A stretch of 43,369 nucleotides of DNA, taken from contig CAYVUI010000023.1 in NCBI GenBank assembly GCA_964454745.1, positions 1-43,369 of the forward strand. The letters are read 5' to 3'. The notes under the pieces were generated by a model. That model saw nothing but the letters and a program-made list of their open reading frames with translations, ran no database searches and was not told the DNA's origin. Positions 31,935-40,935 of the stretch are shown here, piece after piece. Made by a program: the position numbers and the translations under genes. Every line of letters starts with the position of its first letter. Positions within the stretch are counted from its first letter, which is position 1. This DNA comes from CAYVUI01 sp964454745 (GTDB lineage: Bacteria; Planctomycetota; Phycisphaerae; Sedimentisphaerales; Anaerohalosphaeraceae).

Positions 31935-33226
31935 AGAGTGTCAAGCAGTCTATTCTCATTCGAAACGGCCGTGTGATTGATCCCGCCAACCACATGGACA
32001 AAACTACTGACCTGCTGATCGTGGACGGCTGGATCGCGGAGGCGGGTAAGATCGAACGTACTTGTGATATCGAGATCGACGCGACGGGCAAGATTGTTTG
32101 CCCAGGGCTGATCGATCTGCATGTGCACTTCCGTGAACCCGGCGATGAGGAAGAGGAGACGATTGCCTCGGGTTCGGCGGCGGCAGTGGCGGGCGGTTTT
32201 ACCTCGGTGGTCTGCATGCCCAATACCGATCCGTGCATCCAGGACCAGACGAGTGTGGAGTTTGTACACCGGATGGGCCGCCAGGCGCGGAAGACATTTA
32301 TCTATACGATGGGCGCGATGACCCGGGACCGAGCGGGCAAAGAGCTTGCGGAGATGGGGCTGATGCACCAGGCCGGTGCGATTGGTTTTACCGATGACGG
32401 TTCCGGTTTGCAGGACGCGGCGATGATGCTAAAAGCGCTCAAATACGCCTCGATGCTGGATACGTTTGTCGCCCAGCACTGCCAGGATAATTTCCTGGGT
32501 TCTTCCGGTGTGATGAACGCGGGGTATAATTCGACGATTCTCGGGCTGCCGGGGATCGATCCGCTGGCCGAGGAAATGATGCTGTGGCGCGATGTCCAGC
32601 TTGTTAAAAAGACGCGCACCCGCTACCATGCCCAGCATATCTCGACGGAGGGGGCGACGAAAATTATCCGCCAGGCCAAAGAAGAAAAACTGCCTGTGAC
32701 CTGCGAGGTGACACCGCACCACTTGCTGTTTACCGATGACCAGATCATGGATTACGATACGGATTACAAGGTGAATCCGCCGCTTCGGACCCAGGCGGAT
32801 ATTGAGGCATTGCGGGCGTTGATTGCGGATGGGCTGGTTGACGCACTGGTGACCGATCATGCCCCGCATTTACAGAGCGAAAAGGAGCTGGAGTTTTTAA
32901 ACGCCCCGTTCGGGATTGCCTCCCTGGAATGTGCCCTGCCTTTGTACATCAGGGCTTTGGTGGATACCGGGGTGCTTGACCTTTCGGGACTGATCGCGCA
33001 CATGACCTGTAAGCCGGCCCATGTGCTGGGGGTTGACAAGGGTACACTTACACCCGGCAAGCAGGCGGATGTGACGGTTTTTGACCTGGACAAAACCTGG
33101 ACAATTGATCCGAACGTGTTTTATTCCAAGGCGGCGAACTGTCCGTACCGGGGCTGGCAGGTGAAAGGGAAAGTGGAACATACGATCGTTGCCGGCGAAG
33201 TCCGCTACGGGCAAGCGGCGAAATGA
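31931..33226 (+). CDS. pyrC: Dihydroorotase
   Basis: PyrC closes N-carbamoyl-aspartate to dihydroorotate, the third pyrimidine step. The 431-residue protein is a type I metal-dependent amidohydrolase: DLHVHFREPG (62-71) gives the HxH ligands, with GFTDDGSGL, VTPHHLLFTDD, KVNPPLR and VTDHAPH holding the remaining ligands and the catalytic Asp. A usually charged position in the HCED motif reads HCQD, a mild change. The C-terminal TLTPGKQADVTVFD is normal for the amidohydrolase beta-sandwich. Its start overlaps pyrB by four bases with AAAGGAAAAA upstream. Confidence 0.96.
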   Translation: MKSVKQSILIRNGRVIDPANHMDKTTDLLIVDGWIAEAGKIERTCDIEIDATGKIVCPGLIDLHVHFREPGDEEEETIASGSAAAVAGGFTSVVCMPNTDPCIQDQTSVEFVHRMGRQARKTFIYTMGAMTRDRAGKELAEMGLMHQAGAIGFTDDGSGLQDAAMMLKALKYASMLDTFVAQHCQDNFLGSSGVMNAGYNSTILGLPGIDPLAEEMMLWRDVQLVKKTRTRYHAQHISTEGATKIIRQAKEEKLPVTCEVTPHHLLFTDDQIMDYDTDYKVNPPLRTQADIEALRALIADGLVDALVTDHAPHLQSEKELEFLNAPFGIASLECALPLYIRALVDTGVLDLSGLIAHMTCKPAHVLGVDKGTLTPGKQADVTVFDLDKTWTIDPNVFYSKAANCPYRGWQVKGKVEHTIVAGEVRYGQAAK

Positions 33227-33232
33227 CGTTTC

Positions 33233-33718
33233 ATGTACCTGATCGACGGCCATAACCTCGTTCATGCCATTCGCAAGCTTGACGCGGATTTTGAGATCCT
33301 TACCGAGTTTGGTTTGTGCCAGCTTCTGACCAAATTTCTTCGCAGGGTCAAATCAAAGGGGCGGATTGTCTTTGACGGCAGCGGCCCGCCGGAACGGGAG
33401 AACTTCAAGCAGTTTCGGATTCTTGATGTTCGCTTCTCGGGTCCGTATACGGATGCAGATACGCTCATCGAGGAATACATCGAAAAAAATACACATCCGC
33501 GCCGGCTGCATGTAGTGTCCAGCGACAGGAGGCTGCGAAAGGCGGCGTCACGGAGAAGGGCGATATCGGTCAAATCTGATTTGTTCTGGTTTCATATGAT
33601 TGATGTGATTCGCCAGTCGCCGCGAAAGCCTGCGGAACCCCGCGAAAAATATGATGGAATTCCCGAGGGTCAGACGGACTGGTGGATGCGGGTGTTCGGG
33701 CTGGGAGAGGATTCATAA
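33233..33718 (+). CDS. NYN-domain (YacP/Rae1-like) putative RNase
   Basis: A 161-residue protein of the PIN-like NYN family. It starts with MYLIDGHNLVHAIRK, the strand carrying the first metal-binding Asp (Asp5) and the family Asn, followed by RIVFDGSGPP, YTDADTLIEEYIE and HVVSSDRRLRKAA with further acidic residues of the metal site. The closest characterised relative by motif is the YacP/Rae1 endoribonuclease group, which cuts mRNA on ribosomes in Bacillus; that activity is not shown by sequence alone here. The gene lies six bases after pyrC and is probably the last of the pyr operon. Confidence 0.85.
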   Translation: MYLIDGHNLVHAIRKLDADFEILTEFGLCQLLTKFLRRVKSKGRIVFDGSGPPERENFKQFRILDVRFSGPYTDADTLIEEYIEKNTHPRRLHVVSSDRRLRKAASRRRAISVKSDLFWFHMIDVIRQSPRKPAEPREKYDGIPEGQTDWWMRVFGLGEDS

Positions 33719-33789
33719 AGTTCTTTCCCTGCCGGGGGTTCTCTGCTATATTCAGTCCGAAAATGCTAAAAAATGAATAGGAGAAAGCC

Positions 33790-35577
33790 ATGCGATTGTT
33801 TCTGTTTTTGATTGTGTTTTCTGTTTCGATTTGTTTTGCCGGGGAGTATTCGTTTACCGTGGATTGTTCCGCACCGTATGGCGACCTGGATATGTTCTGG
33901 AATGCCTCGGGCCTGGTGATGGATTATTCGACCAGCGTTCAGCGGCAAAATATGCTGCTGATCGGTTCGATTCCGCACGAGGGATGTGCCTACCAGCGGC
34001 CGCATTTGCTGCTGGATTTGATCGAGGTTTCGGGGATGGATACGGATACGCCGGAGTATGATTTTTCGCAGTTTGATACATTTATCGATTTGATTATCAA
34101 GAGCGGGCAGAAGATGTTTTTTGAGGTGATGGGCAACCCGTCGAAGCATTTTACCGATTTTAATGACCCCGACCAGGTTCACCAGTGGAAGCGGCTGGTC
34201 AAGGATGTCGCGGTCCATCTCGAGCAGCGGTACGGCCGGCGGGAGGTTCGGAGCTGGTATTTTGAGACGTGGAACGAGCCGGACGGCGATTACCGCTGGG
34301 AGTGGGATTTCCAGGAATTTTACAATTATTACGATGCGTGCAGTGCGGGGCTGATGGAGGCCGATCCGGCACTGCGATTCGGCGGGCCGGGAACGGCCAA
34401 GAGCGATTCGGAATTTATCAGCGGACTGGTGGACCATTGCGTGAACGGTACGAATTTTTTCAGCGGCCAAAAGGGGACGCGTATCGATTATGTTTCCTAC
34501 CATTACAAGGGCAAGCAGCCCCGTCAGGTGGATAAGGGCATCGCGGTGGTTGAGCGTTTGCGGGCGGCGCACCCGTATTTTAAGAATAAGCAGGTGATTA
34601 ACACGGAGGGGGATGTCAAGTGCTGCTGGAAGCATACCGATAAACCGTACCGTGCGCATCACTGGTACGCGGCATATATTGCCCGCCAGACGGCGGAGCA
34701 TTATTACCGGCTGATTCATGCTATGGGGGTTGATTTCCGGATTGCCAATGATAACGCGTTCCTGGGCGACTGGGTACACCGGACGCATTTTAAGTGGTTC
34801 GGCTCGGAAGATGAATTTGTTCTGATCAAGCAGGCGGTGCATAACCAGATGATTGCGCAGTCGCTTTTGGGCGATACGGTATTGCAGACCTGGCCGCGCG
34901 AGGCGCAGGTTGGTTTTGATGAACCGGTTGGTATTTTTCCCACGGCCCGCGGCGATAAGCAGGTCGCGGTGATGATCTATGCGTATGACAGCGATCATGA
35001 GAAGACCGGGCAGTATTCGGTGGAGCTTTCGCTGGAGAATTTGCCCTTTGAACGCGGCAAGGTTGCCCTGTACCGGATTGACCGCGAGCATGCCAATGCG
35101 CATGGTGTGTGGCAGGACCTCGGCTCGCCGGAGAAGCCGACGACCGTGCAGATTCGGGTCTTGCGCGATGAACAGGAACTGACGCTTGCCAAACCGCTGG
35201 AGAATCTTTTATCGAACAGCTACAGTACGAAGTTAACCATTCCGCTGCATACCACGGCGTTTGTGATTGTCAGCGGCGACCACGGCTGCGGACCGGAAGT
35301 GCCGAAGAATGTGTATATGGAGAAGTTTATCGGCATGATCCCGGATCATGAAGACGTGCAGATTCGATTTGACAGCGGGTCACGGTTTATCAAGACATAT
35401 GAGGTTCTCGCATCGGATACGCCCGAGGGCAGCTTTCAGCGGATTAACGATTCCGATCTGCTGGCGACGACGTACATTGATTCCAAGCCGATTGGCCAAC
35501 GGCGGTACTATAAGGTGCGGGCGGTGGATTACTTTGACCGCGTGGGTCCGGCGTCCGACCTGATCAGCGCGGAATAA
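33790..35577 (+). CDS. Secreted glycoside hydrolase, GH39-like
   Basis: A 595-residue exported protein with signal peptide MRLFLFLIVFSVSICFA. The barrel (about 20-400) matches the GH39 pattern of beta-xylosidases and alpha-L-iduronidases: WYFETWNEPDG puts the acid/base at Glu163, and VINTEGDV puts the nucleophile at Glu273, followed by YRAHHWYAAYIARQ. A beta-sandwich follows (about 400-500), and the last ~90 residues look like a fibronectin type III module (YEVLASDTPEGSFQRI, YYKVRAVDYFDRVGPAS). AGGAG before the ATG supports the start. The substrate is uncertain: xylan, or glycosaminoglycan-type polysaccharides. It has its own position between the pyr operon and a convergent peptidase gene. 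Confidence 0.85.
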   Translation: MRLFLFLIVFSVSICFAGEYSFTVDCSAPYGDLDMFWNASGLVMDYSTSVQRQNMLLIGSIPHEGCAYQRPHLLLDLIEVSGMDTDTPEYDFSQFDTFIDLIIKSGQKMFFEVMGNPSKHFTDFNDPDQVHQWKRLVKDVAVHLEQRYGRREVRSWYFETWNEPDGDYRWEWDFQEFYNYYDACSAGLMEADPALRFGGPGTAKSDSEFISGLVDHCVNGTNFFSGQKGTRIDYVSYHYKGKQPRQVDKGIAVVERLRAAHPYFKNKQVINTEGDVKCCWKHTDKPYRAHHWYAAYIARQTAEHYYRLIHAMGVDFRIANDNAFLGDWVHRTHFKWFGSEDEFVLIKQAVHNQMIAQSLLGDTVLQTWPREAQVGFDEPVGIFPTARGDKQVAVMIYAYDSDHEKTGQYSVELSLENLPFERGKVALYRIDREHANAHGVWQDLGSPEKPTTVQIRVLRDEQELTLAKPLENLLSNSYSTKLTIPLHTTAFVIVSGDHGCGPEVPKNVYMEKFIGMIPDHEDVQIRFDSGSRFIKTYEVLASDTPEGSFQRINDSDLLATTYIDSKPIGQRRYYKVRAVDYFDRVGPASDLISAE

Positions 35578-35586
35578 AGTTTGAGA

Positions 35587-38439
35587 TTATTGAGCCCGTA
35601 CCATTTTTTGCTGCGCTGGAATGACTTCGATTGTTCCAACGTTTTCAACCTGCGGGCGCACTTTCTCCGCATCGCCGACGATCACAATCACGAGGTTTTC
35701 AGTATCTACGGTCTGTTCGATCAGCTCTACGCAGTCCTGTTTGTCAGTTTGGGCGATGGTATCGAGCAGGCTGCTGAGGTAATCGCGTTCGAGCCCCTGC
35801 GATTCGATCAGCCAGATATCCGAGGCCACGGCCGATGGCGTCTCCCGGGTACGAACAAAGCTGCCGGTGAGAAACTGGCGGCTGTCGCGAAGCTCTTTGT
35901 CCGTGGGGGGGGAAGCTTTCAGGTTCTCGATTTCGCTTAGCATGGCCTCGACGGTCCGGCCGGTGCTTTCGGTTTTGGTGAAAGTATTGACGATGAATTC
36001 GCCGGCGTGCTGCTGGGCGGTAAAGCCGCCGTAGACGAAGTAGGTCAGGCCCTGCTTGATGCGAATCTCGGAATTGAGCCGGCTGTTAAAGGACCATCCG
36101 AAGTAATTGCTGACGACGCGGCTGATGAAATACTCGGGCTGGTCTTTGCGTGTGATGCCGCCGTTGCCCATGAGTATCTGGCTCTGGATGCTGCCGGGGC
36201 GATCTACGATGACGACTTTTCGTCCTTTGACCTGCGGGATGTCCGGGAGAACCAGGCCGGTTTCGACGAGGTCCGTCTGCCATTTGCCCAAGTGCTGTTT
36301 GGCCAGTTGGATTGCTTTTTCCCGTGTGATATCGCCGGCGAAGATGAGCGTCGCCTGGTCGGGGCGGAGCCATTTTTTCGCCCATAGGCTAAGGTCCGCG
36401 GCAGACAGTGCCTCGATATCTTCCGGCTCGCCCTGCACCGTGCGTGCGTATGGATGGTCGCCGTACATGGTTTTGTTGAAATACTTGCGGACGAGATATC
36501 GCGGCTCCTGGGCCTGGATGGCCAGCTCGGTGATGGTTTCCTGCTTGATTTTGTCGAACTGTTCCTGCGGGAATGTTGGTCGAAGGACGGCCTCTGCGAG
36601 CAGCTCGACGGCGCGGTCGGTTTGCGCGGTGACGAAGCTTGCGTTGACTTCGCTGGTGTCCATGCCCGCGGCAGCGTTTAGCTCGATGGCGTTGCGTTCC
36701 AGTTTGTGGGCCAGCTCAGCGGCGGTATAATTTTCCGTGCCCTGCGTGAGCATTCGCATGGCCATGGCCGCGGTGGCGGGCTTGTGTTCGGTCCATGCCC
36801 CGCCCTGAAGGCCCAGGCGGACGGTGACAAAGGGGACTTCGTGATTCTCAACCACGATGACGCGAAGGCCGTTGTCCATTTGGAAGGGTTTGTATGCGAA
36901 GCTGGAGTCGAAGCCTTTGGCCTCATCCATCGGCGGGGTTTTGGGGTACTCGTCGGGGCGAGTCACGCCGGCTCTTCCGGGTTTGTACTCGGTAGTCTCG
37001 GCAGGCGGTTCGCCGGCGGAGTAGTCCTGGCTGTCAGCAGCGGCGCCTTTGGCGTTTTCCTTGATGACGACTTCGAAGCGGACCTTGCGGCCGAGGTATT
37101 TGCGAGCGGCTTTTTGCAGGTCGCCGGCTTTGACGTTTCGCACACGGTCAAAGATGGTGTTAACCCGGGAGATATCTTCCTGGACAATTGCGGCGTCGCC
37201 GAGCATGCGGGCCTTTTCGTCAATGGTCAGGTTCTCGGTGACCAGGCGTCGGAGCATCTGGTTTTTCGCCTTTTCAAATTCGGCTTCGGTGATGCCTTCC
37301 TCGCGGATTTGTTCGACTTGGGCGAGGACTTCGGAGAGGATGGATTCGTATTCTTCGCTTCCGGGCATCAGGGCGCCGCCTGCGACGAAAATGCCGTCAT
37401 CTTTGATATTGTACGTTGTAGCCATGGCCTTGACCGCGAGGCGTTTTTCGTCTACGAGGGTCTGGTAGAGCCGGCTGCTCTGGCCGCCGCCGAGGATTTC
37501 GCTGAGCATGTCGAGGACGACTTCGTCTTTGTGCCCGCGCGGAACGGTCCGCCAGACGATTCCGGTAAGCCCGGCGGGTGCGTTTTCGTCATCGATCACT
37601 ACGCGGCCCGGCCGGGTCGGCATCGGCTCTCGGATTGTCTGTGATTGGACGGGCTCTTCTTTGGGGATCCAGCCAAAGTATTCCTGCGCGAGGGCCAGGG
37701 CCTTGTCGTTGTCAATGGCACCCACGACGATCAGCGCGGCATTGTTAGGCACGTAGTATTTCTCCCAGAAGCTGCGGAGTTCCTCGATGCGGGAGGCCTG
37801 GAGGTGTTCAAGTTTACCGATGGGCATCCAGCGGTAGGGGTGCTGCTCGAAGAGTTCCCGGGCGACTTTTTTGTACATTGTGCCGTAAGGTTCGTTGGCG
37901 CGCATGCGAAGTTCTTCGAGGACGACGTTTCGCTCGGTTTGAAAATTCTCTGGCGAGATGTTCAAAAAACTCATCCGCTCGGCTTCGAGCCACATGGCCA
38001 GCTCGACCTGGTTTTCCGGGACGGTTTGCAGGTAGACGGTTTTGTCGAAGCTGGTGTAGCCGTTGTTGGAGCCGCCGACCTGGTTGATCAGACCGAAGTG
38101 GTCTTTTTCGCCGACTAAATCCGTGCCCTTGAACATCATGTGCTCGAACATGTGGGCGAAACCCTGCCGGGCGGGGTTTTCATCCTTGGAGCCGACGCGG
38201 TACCAGACCTGCACGGTTACGATCGGGCAGGAGAAATCCTCCATGGTGATGACTTCCAGGCCATTGTCGAGTACGGACCTCCGGTAATCGAATCTACCTG
38301 ACGGCGTATCGGCCTGGACCCTGCCGCCGGTCTCATATTGCATGTCCCCGCCGGTTTTTGCGTTTTCACATCCGATAACCCCGAGAAATACGATCAATGC
38401 GACAATACCTGCGATCCAGCCGGTGTTTTTCCTGAACAT
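35587..38439 (-). CDS. M16-family zinc metallopeptidase lipoprotein, two tandem units
   Basis: A 950-residue insulinase-like protein. Lipobox GVIGC with Cys24 predicts a lipoprotein. The first half carries the inverted zinc motif HMFEH (His96, Glu99, His100) and ERNVVLEEL with the downstream Glu ligand, so it is the active unit. The second half (about 500-950) repeats the fold (LRVIVVENHEVPFVTVRLG, AMAMRMLTQG) without HxxEH, as in PqqL-type two-unit enzymes, where it closes the chamber. The ATG at 38439, with GGAG upstream, is preferred to a TTG at 38454. It ends nine bases from the convergent GH39-like gene with no terminator between. Likely role: degrading oligopeptides in the periplasm or at the outer membrane. 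Confidence 0.92.
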   Translation of the reverse strand: MFRKNTGWIAGIVALIVFLGVIGCENAKTGGDMQYETGGRVQADTPSGRFDYRRSVLDNGLEVITMEDFSCPIVTVQVWYRVGSKDENPARQGFAHMFEHMMFKGTDLVGEKDHFGLINQVGGSNNGYTSFDKTVYLQTVPENQVELAMWLEAERMSFLNISPENFQTERNVVLEELRMRANEPYGTMYKKVARELFEQHPYRWMPIGKLEHLQASRIEELRSFWEKYYVPNNAALIVVGAIDNDKALALAQEYFGWIPKEEPVQSQTIREPMPTRPGRVVIDDENAPAGLTGIVWRTVPRGHKDEVVLDMLSEILGGGQSSRLYQTLVDEKRLAVKAMATTYNIKDDGIFVAGGALMPGSEEYESILSEVLAQVEQIREEGITEAEFEKAKNQMLRRLVTENLTIDEKARMLGDAAIVQEDISRVNTIFDRVRNVKAGDLQKAARKYLGRKVRFEVVIKENAKGAAADSQDYSAGEPPAETTEYKPGRAGVTRPDEYPKTPPMDEAKGFDSSFAYKPFQMDNGLRVIVVENHEVPFVTVRLGLQGGAWTEHKPATAAMAMRMLTQGTENYTAAELAHKLERNAIELNAAAGMDTSEVNASFVTAQTDRAVELLAEAVLRPTFPQEQFDKIKQETITELAIQAQEPRYLVRKYFNKTMYGDHPYARTVQGEPEDIEALSAADLSLWAKKWLRPDQATLIFAGDITREKAIQLAKQHLGKWQTDLVETGLVLPDIPQVKGRKVVIVDRPGSIQSQILMGNGGITRKDQPEYFISRVVSNYFGWSFNSRLNSEIRIKQGLTYFVYGGFTAQQHAGEFIVNTFTKTESTGRTVEAMLSEIENLKASPPTDKELRDSRQFLTGSFVRTRETPSAVASDIWLIESQGLERDYLSSLLDTIAQTDKQDCVELIEQTVDTENLVIVIVGDAEKVRPQVENVGTIEVIPAQQKMVRAQ

Positions 38440-38591
38440 CAATAACCACTCCAAATCTAAACCTTCTTTATCCTCTTCGAACTACGACTTCCCGTAAGTA
38501 TACGCAAATCTTGTCGTCTGGCTCGGTAAAAATTGCGAAAATACTCCCGAATGTCGGAAATTTGGCCTTTACCACCGCCTGTGATAAAGAC

Positions 38592-38605
38592 GATAATACT
38601 GTACA
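38592..38605 (+). promoter_or_regulatory. -10-like element directly before the YihY/BrkB start
   Basis: GATAAT at 38592-38597 ends seven bases before the ATG at 38605, and no Shine-Dalgarno sequence is present. A convincing -35 was not found. It would give a leaderless mRNA if used. Confidence 0.25.
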
Positions 38606-40026
38606 TGAATCTATTTGGACGAACCAGAAAGAGTTTGCGTGAATTTATCGGACGGCCCACCGAGGAGCTGGGCCGGTGGTCGCGGTTTGCGGTCTTTCAA
38701 CTGAAGGTCTGGCCCAAGTGCATCCAGCTTTTGCAGCGCAACCGTGCGGGTGAGCAGGCGGCGGCGTTATCGTACCATACCATATTCGGGATTGTGCCGC
38801 TGGCGATTGTGGTGCTGATGGTCTTCCAGGCGATTCCGGCCTCGAAGGGCATTGGTGACGAGGTTCGCCGTTTTGTCTACGAGCAGGCCAACCTGACGGA
38901 TATCGAGCTGCAGATCGGCGAAGACCAGGAAATCCGTCTGACCGACAAGATGAACGAGATGACCGAGAGTTTCGTCGCTTCGCTCAATAAGGGGCTCGTT
39001 ACCCTTTTTAGCGGCGTGATCGTGGTCTGGGCGGCGCTGGCGCTGCTGATTACGATTGAGAAGTCATTCAATAATATCTGGCATATCACTAAGGGTCGGA
39101 ATTTTATTAATCGCATCATCAATTACTGGGCCCTGCTGACGCTCGGGCCGCTGCTGCTGGGTTTGACCATCTACGCGGCAACGCAGTTTTTCTTTCTCAA
39201 TAAGATGGATTCACAGGTCATTGAATATCTCCAGCCGGTGATTGGGTATTTCATCAGCCTGGTGGCCCTGTTTTTCCTTTATTATATGATGCCTAATACC
39301 AAGGTAAGCCCCAGGGCGGCGTTGTGGGGGGCTGCGGTTGCTTCGCTGCTTTGGTCGCTGGCCAAGTTTGGATTCGGGATTTATGTGACCCGGGCGGTGC
39401 CGTATGCCAAGGTCTATGGGGTGATGGGCCTGATTCCGCTGGGCGTGTTATGGGTCTGGATCACCTGGATCATTGTACTGTTTGGCTTGCAGCTTACGTA
39501 TACCACTCAGCATTTAAAGAAACTAAGCCGCGAGGAGCTCTCGGAAGTCCAGAAGGGGTCGGACTATTTCATGGTTAACGATTTCGCGATCATTCGCATC
39601 CTTGAGTTTATTCTCGAACAGTTCGAGCGGCGAAAGGCGCCGGTTTCGGCCCAGGTGGTTTGCTCAAACCTGAAGCTGCCCCGTGAATTCGGCGAACAGG
39701 TCCTCGATCACCTGGTAGACCAGAAGCTGCTGCACAAGATCTCTGAGCCGGATGACGGCTATGCACCGGCGACGGACGGTTCGCATATTACGCTTGAACA
39801 GATCGCCCAGGCCGCGGTGCAGGGTTCGTTTGTTCAGCGGGAGATTGACAAGCCCGGTAAGCTCAAGCAGATTATCGATCAGTACCACCACCAGCTCGCC
39901 CGGCATACGCTCAAAGATGTGCTGGATTTGGATGAGCAGTCACTTGGACTCCATAAGCTCGACGACGTTGAGCCGCCGTTGATTGATCCCGATCCTGATG
40001 AATCGGATCAAAACAGCGCATCGTAA
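38605..40026 (+). CDS. YihY/BrkB-family inner membrane protein
   Basis: A 473-residue protein of the YihY (older name RNase BN, later withdrawn) family. The N-terminal ~310 residues contain about six membrane helices with the family signature ALSYHTIFGIVPLAIV, the conserved SFNNIWHI loop, YYMMPNTKVSPRAALWGA and YGVMGLIPLGVLWVWITW. A cytoplasmic C-terminal region of about 150 residues follows, with a winged-helix-like part (ILEFILEQFERRKAPVSAQVV, LVDQKLL). Function of the family is unknown; transport has been suggested. In-frame starts at 38533 (TTG) and 38551 (ATG) exist; none has a ribosome binding site. Its 3' end overlaps the convergent LysE-type gene by 19 bases. Confidence 0.88.
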   Translation: MNLFGRTRKSLREFIGRPTEELGRWSRFAVFQLKVWPKCIQLLQRNRAGEQAAALSYHTIFGIVPLAIVVLMVFQAIPASKGIGDEVRRFVYEQANLTDIELQIGEDQEIRLTDKMNEMTESFVASLNKGLVTLFSGVIVVWAALALLITIEKSFNNIWHITKGRNFINRIINYWALLTLGPLLLGLTIYAATQFFFLNKMDSQVIEYLQPVIGYFISLVALFFLYYMMPNTKVSPRAALWGAAVASLLWSLAKFGFGIYVTRAVPYAKVYGVMGLIPLGVLWVWITWIIVLFGLQLTYTTQHLKKLSREELSEVQKGSDYFMVNDFAIIRILEFILEQFERRKAPVSAQVVCSNLKLPREFGEQVLDHLVDQKLLHKISEPDDGYAPATDGSHITLEQIAQAAVQGSFVQREIDKPGKLKQIIDQYHHQLARHTLKDVLDLDEQSLGLHKLDDVEPPLIDPDPDESDQNSAS

Positions 40027-40619
40027 AGGAACCATCCGCCAAAGCCGATCAGCACAACCGCGCAAACACCGAGCACGACTTTCTGCACTTTCTCTCCGAA
40101 AAAGTTTGTTCCCGCGCTGCTGCTCCATGTCAGCGCCGTCAGCCAGACCAGGTCGCACAGCCAGTGGACGCCCGCGAAGATCAGCAGGGCCGTCGTGCCG
40201 AATTCCCTGGCCTGGATGGCAAGGTTCAGGCCCACGGTGGCCCACCACATCAGGAAATAGGGATTCATCGCCGAGAGGATGAACCCGGTGAACAGGGGGC
40301 CTCCTTTTGTGATCGTATTCTGTTCTGAAAGGGGTTTGGCCAGTTGGCGGATCATCGTGATCCCCATCCAGACCAGGAAGAGGCCGCCGACGAGACCGAC
40401 AAAAACGGGCATGGCGTCCACCTGCATCCCCTTTTCAAGCAGCAGCAAAAGGATGCCGATCAGCGGGATTTCGACGATCCCGTGTCCGATTGCCATCCAT
40501 ACCCCTGCCCAGCGGCTGCGGGCCCCGTGCGAGATCGCGGCGGTGGTAACCGGCCCCGGCGCCATGACCCCGGACAGCGAAACACTAACGACCATGATTA
40601 AAAAACTGACCATGTCCAT
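40008..40619 (-). CDS. LysE-family exporter
   Basis: A 203-residue membrane protein with about six hydrophobic helices. The LysE/RhtB pattern is visible: SLSGVMAPGPVTTAAISHG in the first helix and loop, GLFLVWMGITMIR, and FILSAMNPYFLMWWATVG in the middle. Members export amino acids or similar small cations in several bacteria; the substrate here cannot be told. The ATG at 40619 is followed by another at 40613; neither has a ribosome binding site, and the -10 box ends nine bases upstream. It overlaps the 3' end of the YihY/BrkB gene tail to tail. Confidence 0.85.
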   Translation of the reverse strand: MDMVSFLIMVVSVSLSGVMAPGPVTTAAISHGARSRWAGVWMAIGHGIVEIPLIGILLLLLEKGMQVDAMPVFVGLVGGLFLVWMGITMIRQLAKPLSEQNTITKGGPLFTGFILSAMNPYFLMWWATVGLNLAIQAREFGTTALLIFAGVHWLCDLVWLTALTWSSSAGTNFFGEKVQKVVLGVCAVVLIGFGGWFLYDALF

Positions 40620-40628
40620 GATGGTAAC

Positions 40629-40657
40629 ATCTTGACAGCTTTGGGCGGTTTTGTCAA
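40629..40657 (-). promoter_or_regulatory. Promoter of the LysE-type gene, near-leaderless
   Basis: On the minus strand a perfect TTGACA (40652-40657), 17 bases and CAAGAT (40629-40634). The -10 box is weak. Transcription would start near 40622, only about three bases before the ATG at 40619. Confidence 0.5.
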
Positions 40658-40935
40658 TTCCTCCCCGAGGATTACTCAGGAATCTCCTGACGCGGCCGGG
40701 TATATTTCCTGCAGGGTGCGTATTGGAGGTAAAATGTAGAATTCATAGTTGCTTTTTGTATACAGTGCAGATATTGGTAGAATTGAGTTAATATTGCTTG
40801 CAACCCAAAGTGGGGGAGGTTGTTGAAGTAACCTGTCATCCACCGTCTGTCGGCCATGATCCGCAATGACCGTTCTAATAGATCGGGCAGGAAAGAAATG
40901 GAAAGACACTCTTTCAAACTCGGAGGGTTAAATCT
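40658..40935. other. Intergenic stretch with no supported gene
   Basis: With the LysE promoter this makes a gap of about 316 bases. Short open frames occur on the minus strand, but they overlap each other and look non-coding. GGAGGG at 40922-40927 is the ribosome binding site of the next gene. No clear promoter was found for it. Confidence 0.5.

Noticed and set aside
40672..40917. Minus-strand open frame of 81 codons before the PEP-CTERM gene
   Set aside because: A second frame overlaps it almost fully, there is no ribosome binding site and the composition is not protein-like.
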